Source: a virus
Virus record (IMG/VR): IMGVR_UViG_3300018877_000021
Location: 1 to 45,560 of that record
Strand: one strand, 5' to 3'
Length of the DNA: 45,560 bases
Under the pieces are notes generated by a model. The model was given only the letters and a program-made list of their open reading frames with translations. It did no database searches and was not told the origin of the DNA. Position 1 is the stretch's first letter, and the number at the start of each line of letters is the position of its first letter. Both the position numbers and the translations under genes were made by a program. Below, piece by piece: positions 15,167-21,200 of this stretch.

Positions 15167-16207
15167 TTAGTCGAATACGCTCATAACTTCCTGTTTGCGT
15201 TCCACATACAAATGCCCGTATGTATTAGCCGTTTGTTTTATGTCATCATGCCTCATTAGTTCTTTGACTAGGTAGATATCTACCCCTTTATTTATTAAAT
15301 AGGTGGCATAACTATGACGTAAATCGTGGATTCGTAATTCTGGAAAAACGATCTTAAAATGTTTATGATAATGTGAATAGTGATAAGGTGCTAACCCACC
15401 AAACACATATACATCCTCATTGAATCCGTATATTTTATCTGCGGATTCTTTTTTTATTTCTGAAAGCATTTCACTTATAAACAAAGGAAAAGGTACATAT
15501 CCTTCGCTACCAGCTGTTTTAGGAGACGTGGGCATCCTCGTTTTTATATCTAACGTCTTGCTCACGTATAATTGATTCTTTGTTAAATCAATGTCTTTCC
15601 ATGTGAGAGCCAAAGCTTCACCAATCCGTAAGCCGGTATAAAACAATAAACGTGTCAATTCTTTGTAGAAGTGCATATCAAATTCTGTTACCCTTTTTTC
15701 GAATTCCTCACGTTTGATGTAGTTTATTTTCGGCCGAACACGCTGGATAGGATCAACGATCAAAGTTGGATCTATTTTCAATCCGAAAAATTTAACTGAG
15801 TGATTGATTAAGATTTTGAAATTACTGTATACTGTTCGGGCACTATTTAGTGATTCAAAATGATTTTCTAGTTTGGTTTTAAAATCCATTACATGCTGCA
15901 CGTTAATATCCTTAACTTTCATATGCCCGAAAAATGGTTTTATATGCTTATTGTACTCATTGGTTCTACGTCGAATAGTTTTTTCCTTTAGTTTCTTATG
16001 TTTGATGTTGTGTTCAAATACTTCATCGAATGTCACTTCATCTGAAAAAGCATTTTTGATACTTGCAATAAATTCAGCTTCAGCTATGACAGCTTCTTTT
16101 CTCCCTTTAAATCCTCTTTTCAGCTTTTGTTTGTTCCGGCCGTACATATCTTTATAACGAACTTTAAAATACCAGGTATTACGTTCTTTATCTTTATAAA
16201 CAGGCAT
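15167..16207 (-). CDS. int: Tyrosine recombinase (phage integrase)
   Basis: A 346-residue integrase of the Tn916/phage type. The N-terminal 45 residues are the AP2-like arm-binding domain ([16 protein letters not shown]). The core-binding SAM-like domain spans about 55-150. The catalytic domain has Arg194 (TGLRIGEAL), Lys230 region (SPKTAG), His294 and Arg297 (HDLRHSYA), His320 (MRHDD) and Tyr330 (NTYGHLY), so the full R-K-H-R-H-Y set is present. It would integrate the phage at attP, probably located beside the 3' end of the gene at 14.95-15.16 kb. The gene ends within the arm-repeat region and is transcribed with the ImmA/repressor genes or from its own promoter. Confidence 0.95.
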   Translation of the reverse strand: MPVYKDKERNTWYFKVRYKDMYGRNKQKLKRGFKGRKEAVIAEAEFIASIKNAFSDEVTFDEVFEHNIKHKKLKEKTIRRRTNEYNKHIKPFFGHMKVKDINVQHVMDFKTKLENHFESLNSARTVYSNFKILINHSVKFFGLKIDPTLIVDPIQRVRPKINYIKREEFEKRVTEFDMHFYKELTRLLFYTGLRIGEALALTWKDIDLTKNQLYVSKTLDIKTRMPTSPKTAGSEGYVPFPLFISEMLSEIKKESADKIYGFNEDVYVFGGLAPYHYSHYHKHFKIVFPELRIHDLRHSYATYLINKGVDIYLVKELMRHDDIKQTANTYGHLYVERKQEVMSVFD

Positions 16208-16262
16208 TTCGATAATCCTTTCTTAAAAGATAGAGCATATGTCTATTTTGTTCACAACTAAA

Positions 16263-16724
16263 TTAAGGAATTTCTTGTATGTTGAGTGGATCAAAGGTAA
16301 TTTTATAACCTTTATACAAGGTATAAAGGCCATAGCGAGCATTATAGTGATCAAGTGCATTTTTTAGATATTCAGCAGTAACTTCTAAATAAATGCATAT
16401 ATCATCAAGAGTTCTATATCCAAGTTCGAAACATTTGATAAGGTCTTCTAGAGAAACTATTTTTTCATATCCCCAGCGTCTTGCTAGTAGCTCTAGTTTT
16501 ATGTTCTGAACATTATCCAACTCAATAATATCCCCATGGGTAGTTTCATAGTGACCAATTTCTTCTGCTAAAATACCATGCCTTTCATAATGATTTCTGT
16601 TTTTATTCAATAAAATTTCATTGTCATAATAAAGGCCTGATAAACCACGAGGAAGACTTCTTGTTTCTCTAATGGTCAGGTGTTGATACTCCATCATCAA
16701 ACGTTCGTACCGCATATCAAACAC
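16263..16724 (-). CDS. ImmA/IrrE-type metallopeptidase
   Basis: A 153-residue protein of the COG2856 family. In ICEBs1 the ImmA protease cleaves the adjacent ImmR repressor to induce the element. The zinc motif reads LAEEIGHYETTHG at about 52-64, so Glu54 replaces the first His of HExxH, while Glu55 and His58 remain and His63 could help bind metal. Such variants are known to me from phage ImmA-like proteins and may be active or inactive. The gene starts directly at the end of the repressor gene (adjacent, no gap), so they are translationally coupled, which supports a repressor/anti-repressor pair. Confidence 0.85.
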   Translation of the reverse strand: MFDMRYERLMMEYQHLTIRETRSLPRGLSGLYYDNEILLNKNRNHYERHGILAEEIGHYETTHGDIIELDNVQNIKLELLARRWGYEKIVSLEDLIKCFELGYRTLDDICIYLEVTAEYLKNALDHYNARYGLYTLYKGYKITFDPLNIQEIP

Positions 16725-17051
16725 TCACTTTCTTTGTGACTTAATAAATTCTATATATTTTTTGATATCCTCCATTTCATCCTCGGTGACATCATCATCT
16801 ATATGAGCTGCAATAGTTTCTATATTTTTTCTAGGTTCCCTATCCATTAACCAATCAAGCGAAACATTGAAATAATCAGCATAAAGATTTGCGTCATCGA
16901 TATCTGGTGTTGCTTGTCCTTTCTCCCAACGACTAATAGAACTTTTACTTATTTTCGAACCGTATTTTTCTGAAAAAACTTGAGCTAATTGTTCAAGAGA
17001 CATCTTTCGGGATTGTCTCAACATTTTAATATTTTCCGAAAAGGAAGCCAT
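16725..17051 (-). CDS. CI-like repressor (XRE family)
   Basis: A 108-residue protein. The helix-turn-helix spans about 7-60 (MSLEQLAQVFSEKYG then ISKSSISRWEKGQATP), followed by DANLYADYFNVSLDWLMDRE, the common end of XRE repressors. The acidic C-terminal tail (DDDVTEDEMEDI) is a likely target of the ImmA-like peptidase, by analogy with ImmR of ICEBs1. It has no S24 peptidase domain, so induction would not go through RecA self-cleavage. It is divergent from the Cro-like gene across an operator region. Confidence 0.9.
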   Translation of the reverse strand: MASFSENIKMLRQSRKMSLEQLAQVFSEKYGSKISKSSISRWEKGQATPDIDDANLYADYFNVSLDWLMDREPRKNIETIAAHIDDDVTEDEMEDIKKYIEFIKSQRK

Positions 17052-17087
17052 TCTTCTTCATCCCATCCTAATTAAATTATTAATTAT

Positions 17088-17116
17088 ATATTAAGTTATG
17101 CGTTCTAAAAATTCAA
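17088..17116 (-). promoter_or_regulatory. Repressor promoter (PRM-like)
   Basis: On the minus strand TTGAAT and TAATAT are 17 bp apart. The spacer contains AGAACG, a half site of the operator sequence found near the Cro-like gene (CGTTCTAAAAA on the plus strand at 17101). Confidence 0.65.
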
Positions 17117-17154
17117 CATATTTTATATTCTTTCCCAAAAATGAAATAAATTAG

Positions 17155-17183
17155 TTGACTTTTAATATTTTGGTAGGTATATT
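17155..17183 (+). promoter_or_regulatory. Early promoter (PR-like) of the Cro-like gene
   Basis: TTGACT and TATATT are exactly 17 bp apart. The expected start near 17190 is just upstream of the operator-like CGTTCCAAAAACGGGA. Confidence 0.75.
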
Positions 17184-17194
17184 GAGTTTACAAA

Positions 17195-17210
17195 CGTTCC
17201 AAAAACGGGA
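17195..17210. promoter_or_regulatory. Operator-like site 1 (CGTTCCAAAAACGGGA)
   Basis: This 16-base sequence recurs exactly at 17434-17449 near the end of the Cro-like gene; it has CGTT/AACG dyad symmetry. A degenerate copy CGTTCTAAAAA is at 17101 in the repressor promoter. It is probably the CI/Cro operator. Confidence 0.6.
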
Positions 17211-17229
17211 CAAGAAAGGAGGTGCTGAA

Positions 17230-17472
17230 ATGAAAAAGCAACCTTTCTACAAATTCAAAGCATACCTCGTAGAAAATAACATCAAACAAAAAGAAATAGC
17301 AAATGCCATTGGTATAAGTGAAGTTAGCTTCTCGCAAAAGGTTAATCGTTCAGGAAGTACATTCACTTTAGATGAAGTCCAGTTGATTTGTGACATCTTG
17401 AAAATTAGTGCTGACGATTTTTTTTTAATCAAACCGTTCCAAAAACGGGAAAAATTTAAGTTACCAGTGTAA
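17230..17472 (+). CDS. Cro-like XRE regulator
   Basis: An 80-residue protein with ATG at 17230 after AAAGGAGGTG. The helix-turn-helix is at about 18-60 (NNIKQKEIANAIGISEVSFS, then QKVNRSG). It is divergent from the CI-like gene and the first gene after PR, so a Cro-type role in switching to lytic growth is likely. Its 3' end (codons for FQKREKF) carries a second copy of the operator-like sequence, so a bound repressor could also act within the gene. The short C-terminal tail is basic. ATG choice is based on the RBS. Confidence 0.85.
   Translation: MKKQPFYKFKAYLVENNIKQKEIANAIGISEVSFSQKVNRSGSTFTLDEVQLICDILKISADDFFLIKPFQKREKFKLPV
17434..17449. promoter_or_regulatory. Operator-like site 2 inside the Cro-like gene
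   Basis: CGTTCCAAAAACGGGA is identical to site 1, 239 bp downstream, preceded here by an extra C that improves the dyad to CCGTT/AACGG. Confidence 0.55.
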
Positions 17473-17510
17473 CTTTTTAACATTAGTGATCTTCCAGGGG
17501 GTGATCCCAT

Positions 17511-17714
17511 ATGGATAACAAATTATTTTATGACTCAAAAGATGTTCAGCAACTATTGGGCTGTAGTAGTCTTCGTACAGCCCAAATCAGAATTAAGGCT
17601 ATGAATGATGAATTGCAAAGTAAGGGATATTGGGTCGAACGTGGGAAGGTACCAGTAACATTTTTCCACGAAAAATATCCGTATTTGACTGACCAGTATA
17701 AAAAAGAAGGATGA
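17511..17714 (+). CDS. Excisionase-like small DNA-binding protein
   Basis: A 67-residue protein with CAGGGGGTGATCCCAT before its ATG. Residues 9-35 (SKDVQQLLGCSSLRTAQIRI) look like the MerR/excisionase winged helix that reads adjacent DNA bases, and VERGKVPVTFFHEKYPYL resembles the later strand-helix part of related small phage proteins. It lies at the start of the early operon just after the Cro-like gene, where Xis-like or DNA-binding accessory proteins are common. Whether it helps Int excise or acts as a regulator is not known. Confidence 0.7.
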   Translation: MDNKLFYDSKDVQQLLGCSSLRTAQIRIKAMNDELQSKGYWVERGKVPVTFFHEKYPYLTDQYKKEG

Positions 17715-17721
17715 AAAGAGG

Positions 17722-17865
17722 TTGTCAGCTGAACAGTTTAACGAGCAAATTAACCCCGAAGTTTTATTTGCAGACACAGTGATCATAGCTAAAACAACCA
17801 AGGTAACTGGAGAGGACCACCATTATTTCATCAATAAATTTCTTGGTGGTAAGAATGTTGGATAG
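17722..17865 (+). CDS. Possible small gene, TTG start
   Basis: A 47-residue frame, SAEQFNEQINPEVLFADTVI and then a His-rich DHHYFINKF end, begins with TTG close after AAAAGAGG, which is a poor spacing. Its composition looks protein-like. A following frame (EENKKDDFPKEEFKAKHLTG) has no start and could be a shifted remnant. The 17715-17984 stretch may therefore be a decayed gene; function unknown. Confidence 0.35.
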   Translation: MSAEQFNEQINPEVLFADTVIIAKTTKVTGEDHHYFINKFLGGKNVG

Positions 17866-17984
17866 ATAGCGGAAGGGTGAAGAAAATAAAAAAGACGATT
17901 TTCCAAAAGAGGAATTTAAAGCAAAACATTTAACTGGGTTGTCCCAATGGCTTAGCGGCATAATCTTTTTTTGAGGTGAGATAA

Positions 17985-18128
17985 ATGGCAGAGATTGAAT
18001 TTCGCATGACAGAAGAGAAGCTTCAAAAATTAAAGCCAATATTTGAAAAGATACTGTCTAGAAAATACGGAAAAGAAATAAAATTCACTGAATTAACATT
18101 AGGAAATGTCACTATTTCGGAGAAATGA
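17985..18128 (+). CDS. Small early hypothetical protein (47 residues)
   Basis: The ORF starts at ATG 17985 after TGAGGTGAG at good spacing and encodes MAEIEFRMTEEKLQKLKPIF, then a Lys-rich helix and FTELTLGNVTISEK. It has no cysteines and no membrane segment. It lies in the early operon. No family is recognised; the RBS and protein-like composition support it. Confidence 0.6.
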   Translation: MAEIEFRMTEEKLQKLKPIFEKILSRKYGKEIKFTELTLGNVTISEK

Positions 18129-18133
18129 TAATA

Positions 18134-18165
18134 GTTTTTTTGCCTGATAAGGCCTTTTCTTTTTA
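18134..18165 (+). terminator. Weak terminator-like hairpin
   Basis: TGCCTGATAAGGC has a 4-bp GCCT/AGGC stem, with runs of T before and after. The short stem makes it a weak candidate for partial termination. Confidence 0.35.
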
Positions 18166-18223
18166 TCTTAAATGCGAATTTTGGTGAACGATTTTAGTTC
18201 TAAATTTGAAAGGGGGTGTGAAA

Positions 18224-18490
18224 GTGAACAGAAACGACTTTTTGGAAAAGGATCTACCCGAAGCAGTAAAGATTCATCGTCATTGTAACCAATGTTTGGA
18301 TTACGCTTCATTCGCATTTAATACAGGGGATTATGATTTAGCAGAAAAGTGGATGACTGATTTTCAACAATCAATGGACAAGATTAAGAGATTACATGAA
18401 AAAAAGCTTAGGAGGGATCGAATGGATGGTTTCCTTGAAGAGTTAAAACTTCAAGGGATATCAGTGGATAGGATTTCAAGAATTATTTAA
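18224..18490 (+). CDS. Early hypothetical protein, helical
   Basis: An 88-residue protein starting at GTG 18224, chosen because AAAGGGGGTG precedes it; earlier TTG/GTG codons overlap that site. The sequence is helical and charged with CNQC near residue 28 and a repeated pair of amphipathic helices (YDLAEKWMTDFQQSMDKIKR and LHEKKLRRDRMDGFLEELK). It looks like small early phage proteins of unknown role. Only two cysteines are present, so a zinc site would need a partner. Confidence 0.6.
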   Translation: MNRNDFLEKDLPEAVKIHRHCNQCLDYASFAFNTGDYDLAEKWMTDFQQSMDKIKRLHEKKLRRDRMDGFLEELKLQGISVDRISRII

Positions 18491-18518
18491 TAAACAATCT
18501 AAAAGGAGGGTGTAAATT

Positions 18519-18719
18519 ATGAGTTTTGTGCTATCAGCAAGCAAGTTGAAGACAGCTGCAGAGGTACGTAAGGATTGTAAGGAAATGCTTAAAAATCCAG
18601 TTCTTTTGATGGCAATTGAATTTGAAGCTAAACAAAAGTTTTACAGCTTGGTGTTGGCAAAACAAAAGACCCGTGCTGCAACACGAGTCGATTTAGAAAA
18701 AGAATCAATTTTAGTTTAA
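18519..18719 (+). CDS. Early hypothetical protein
   Basis: A 66-residue basic helical protein with AAAGGAGGGTG before its ATG. It contains KLKTAAEVRKDCKEMLKN and a Lys/Arg-rich C-terminal helix (AKQKTRAATRVDLEKES). No family is recognised. It sits in the early operon ahead of the Gam-like gene, with 28 bp before it and 38 bp after. Confidence 0.65.
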   Translation: MSFVLSASKLKTAAEVRKDCKEMLKNPVLLMAIEFEAKQKFYSLVLAKQKTRAATRVDLEKESILV

Positions 18720-18757
18720 GCAAATTTATGTGGAAAATCAACTGGAGGTTTAAAAAA

Positions 18758-18955
18758 ATGCCTTACTTTGATTCCAAAAATCGGACGGTTTTCAGTCCAC
18801 ACAATCAAAAGTTAGAGCCATTTTACAGCTTTTTGGAACAGTATCAAAAAACATTTAGCGGTAGTAATTTCTTTGAGGAATTAACTGATATCTATGAATA
18901 TCTAGATCAAGTTCTAAAGGAGGAAAAAGAGGATGAATCAGTTACAACAAATTGA
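18758..18955 (+). CDS. Early hypothetical protein upstream of Gam
   Basis: A 65-residue protein; ATG 18758 follows CTGGAGGTTTAAAAAA and is preferred to an ATG 30 bases upstream that lacks an RBS. It is acidic at its end (QVLKEEKEDESVTTN) and rich in aromatic residues in the middle (EPFYSFLEQYQKTF). It overlaps the Gam-like gene by 23 bp, so the two are coupled. No function is assigned. Confidence 0.6.
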   Translation: MPYFDSKNRTVFSPHNQKLEPFYSFLEQYQKTFSGSNFFEELTDIYEYLDQVLKEEKEDESVTTN

Positions 18956-19481
18956 ATTGATGGAAGTTGAAGAAATTCAGTCACAGGAAGTTAACTTTGA
19001 AATCACGGACATCAACAGCTTAAATTGGGCATTCCGTAAGTTGGCTGCTCTTAAGTCAAAAGAAAAGGAAATCAAGCAGCTGGCGAATGTGGAGCGTGAT
19101 CGTATCGCTGAATGGGAAAAGGGAGAACTTTCTTCTATTACAAATAGTGTGAACTTCTTTGAATCTCTTGTTACCGCATATCATGCCAAACAATTGGCTG
19201 AAGATCCTAAAGCTAAAACAATCAGTACACCTTACGGAAAGGCTAAGTCTAGGAAGAGTAAAGAACAGCCGGAAAAACAGAATGAAGACCAAATTCTACA
19301 GTATGTTTTTGAAAATGAATTGGACGAGTTTATAAAAAGTAGTGTGAACTGGGCCGAATTAAAAAAATCGCTCAAAATTGTAGAAATCTCTGGTGAAAAG
19401 GTTGTTGTGGATGAGAACGGGCAGTTGGTTCCAGGTGTCACAGTGAAACCTGAATCAATCTCCTTTTCTGTTGAGGTATGA
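18933..19481 (+). CDS. Gam-family host-nuclease inhibitor-like protein
   Basis: A 182-residue protein with a long helical hairpin (about 30-95: LNWAFRKLAALKSKEKEIKQ, ending in VTAYHAKQLAEDPK) followed by TISTPYGKAKSRKSKEQPE, as in Mu Gam-like proteins. These bind DNA ends and protect them from RecBCD/AddAB nucleases. The C-terminal part (VTVKPESISFSVEV) matches the usual end. ATG follows AAAGGAGGAAAAAGAGG. It opens the recombination block with the Sak4-like ATPase and DUF669 protein. Inhibition of host AddAB is inferred from the family. Confidence 0.85.
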   Translation: MNQLQQIELMEVEEIQSQEVNFEITDINSLNWAFRKLAALKSKEKEIKQLANVERDRIAEWEKGELSSITNSVNFFESLVTAYHAKQLAEDPKAKTISTPYGKAKSRKSKEQPEKQNEDQILQYVFENELDEFIKSSVNWAELKKSLKIVEISGEKVVVDENGQLVPGVTVKPESISFSVEV

Positions 19482-19482
19482 A

Positions 19483-19941
19483 ATGAGATACGGAATCTAT
19501 AAGGAAGATTTAGAAATTGCCAAGCAAAATGGTATCAAAGCAAAGACGGTTTACAGTCGAGTTTATTCATTAGGATGGAGCACCGAACGGGCTATCACAG
19601 AACCAATAAGAACCCCTTTTAAAATTAACGGCAAGACTATTGGACAACTTGCTAAAGAGAATGGTATAGCCTATCACCTACTCCGTAATCGTATTCAAAG
19701 TTACGGATGGGATTTAGAGAAAGCATTGAACACTCCTGCTTTATCACCTAAAGAATATGGCAGTAGAGGTGGAAGGGCAAATAGTACGTTTACTGAAGAA
19801 CAGATGAAGACAGCTGAGGAGAATGGCATACCCCGAGGGACTGTTTCAACGCGAGTTCATACTTATGGTTGGACAATTGAAAAGGCTATTACTACACCAG
19901 TGGATAAACGTTTTAGAAGAAAACAGGTAAAAGAGGAGTGA
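19483..19941 (+). CDS. Protein with three tandem HTH-like repeats
   Basis: A 152-residue protein starting at ATG 19483 (TGAGGT upstream); the earlier TTG at 19471 overlaps the RBS. It consists of three repeats of about 45 residues. Each contains A-x-x-NGI followed by a short helix and a line of the form SRVxSxGWxxExAITxP: AKQNGIKAKTVYSRVYSLGW, AKENGIAYHLLRNRIQSYGW and AEENGIPRGTVSTRVHTYGW. Each unit looks like a small helix-turn-helix, so multi-site DNA binding is likely. It overlaps no gene and begins one base after Gam. Confidence 0.65.
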   Translation: MRYGIYKEDLEIAKQNGIKAKTVYSRVYSLGWSTERAITEPIRTPFKINGKTIGQLAKENGIAYHLLRNRIQSYGWDLEKALNTPALSPKEYGSRGGRANSTFTEEQMKTAEENGIPRGTVSTRVHTYGWTIEKAITTPVDKRFRRKQVKEE

Positions 19942-19946
19942 ATTAG

Positions 19947-20639
19947 TTGGAACTTATAAATGGTTCTGAAATTAAGAAAAGCCAAAAGGCAAAAATTATT
20001 ATCTATTCAAAGCCTGGTGACGGTAAAACAACTGTTGCAGGTAAGCTGCCAGGCAAAACATTGGTGCTCGATATTGACGGTACAAGCCAAGTGTTACAAG
20101 GTTACTCAAATGTCGATGTCGCCAAGATAAATGCGGATGACCCTCATCAAAGCATTTTAGAATTTTACGCACATGCAAAAGCGAATATCGCAAACTATGA
20201 CAATATCTTTGTTGATAACCTTACCCATTACCAAAAACTTTGGTTGATGAATAAAGGCGAAAAAACAAAAAGTGGTATGCCGGAGTTAAAAGATTACGCT
20301 TTATTCGATAATCACTTGCTAAAAGTTGTTGAAACATTCAATGGATTAGATGCCAATGTCATCTACACTGCTTGGGAAACCACACGCAGCATCATCCATG
20401 ATGATGGGCAACAGTATAACCAATTCATCCCAGACATTCGGGATAAGATTGTCAATCACATCATGGGAATCGTACATGTTGTTGCAAGGTTAGTCAGAAA
20501 AGCAGACGGGGCTCGTGGATTTATTTTGGAAGGTAATCAAAGTATTTTTGCCAAAAATCATTTAGATGATCGTAAAGGTTGTCTCCAAGAGGAATTGTTA
20601 ATGTCATCCACAAATGAAAACACAGGAGGGAATAAATAA
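19947..20639 (+). CDS. Sak4-like P-loop ATPase (phage nucleotide-binding protein)
   Basis: A 230-residue protein with a TTG start after AAGAGGAG. Walker A is YSKPGDGKTT at about 20-29, and a Walker B-like NIFVDNLT follows near 88-95. It resembles the AAA_24/RecA-core family of phage nucleotide-binding proteins, related to Sak4 single-strand annealing or RecA-like recombinases. It stands beside an SSB-like DUF669 protein, the usual partner. The last codon's A is shared with the next ATG (ATAATG), so the genes are coupled. A role in phage recombination and replication is inferred. Confidence 0.8.
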   Translation: MELINGSEIKKSQKAKIIIYSKPGDGKTTVAGKLPGKTLVLDIDGTSQVLQGYSNVDVAKINADDPHQSILEFYAHAKANIANYDNIFVDNLTHYQKLWLMNKGEKTKSGMPELKDYALFDNHLLKVVETFNGLDANVIYTAWETTRSIIHDDGQQYNQFIPDIRDKIVNHIMGIVHVVARLVRKADGARGFILEGNQSIFAKNHLDDRKGCLQEELLMSSTNENTGGNK

Positions 20640-21115
20640 TGTCATTCTTTAAATTTGATGAAGATAATGCAAGCACAGGGTTTGAACTGGTAGCAGAAGG
20701 TAAGTACGAGGCGGTAATTGTAAATGCCGAAGCAGGTAAAACACAAGCTGGTAAACCTAAATTATCGGTAGATTTTGAGATTCGTAGTGATGTGCCGCAA
20801 AATCATCAAGGTGCAAAAGTGCTTTACAACACATTCACTTTTGAGCATGAAGTTTCAGTGAGAATTGTTAACTCCTTATTAAAAGCATGTGGGTTCGCCA
20901 ACAATCATGTATTCAACTCTCCAGAGGATATGGCAAAACAACTTATCAATAAGAATTTGAAAATCACTGTTAAACATGAAGAATATGAAAAAGTGGTTGA
21001 CGGCGAAAAACAAAAACGTGTTGCTGCCAAAGCGAAATATTACGATGTGTCAGACGTAAATCCAATCATGCAAGCTGGTGCAGTAACAATCGGTGATGAT
21101 GATTTACCATTTTAA
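20639..21115 (+). CDS. DUF669 / SSB-like protein
   Basis: A 158-residue protein with an OB-fold-like core: EGKYEAVIVNAEAGKT and KLSVDFEIRSDVPQN, then NTFTFEHE. It ends in DDDLPF, similar to the acidic tip of bacterial SSB that recruits partner proteins. DUF669 proteins accompany phage recombinases and are viewed as ssDNA-binding proteins. Its start overlaps the stop of the ATPase gene by one base. A terminator follows immediately, so the Gam-ATPase-SSB block is one transcription unit. Confidence 0.85.
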   Translation: MSFFKFDEDNASTGFELVAEGKYEAVIVNAEAGKTQAGKPKLSVDFEIRSDVPQNHQGAKVLYNTFTFEHEVSVRIVNSLLKACGFANNHVFNSPEDMAKQLINKNLKITVKHEEYEKVVDGEKQKRVAAKAKYYDVSDVNPIMQAGAVTIGDDDLPF

Positions 21116-21127
21116 TTAAAACTAAAT

Positions 21128-21160
21128 AGAGAAGTTGGTTTTGCCCAGCTTCTCTTTTTT
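21128..21160 (+). terminator. Terminator after the SSB-like gene
   Basis: AGAGAAG/CTTCTCT with an inner partly paired TTGG/CCCA section is followed by at least five T. Confidence 0.8.
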
Positions 21161-21200
21161 GTACCCAAAATAGCGAAATAGTTCTTTATTGGAGGGCGAA

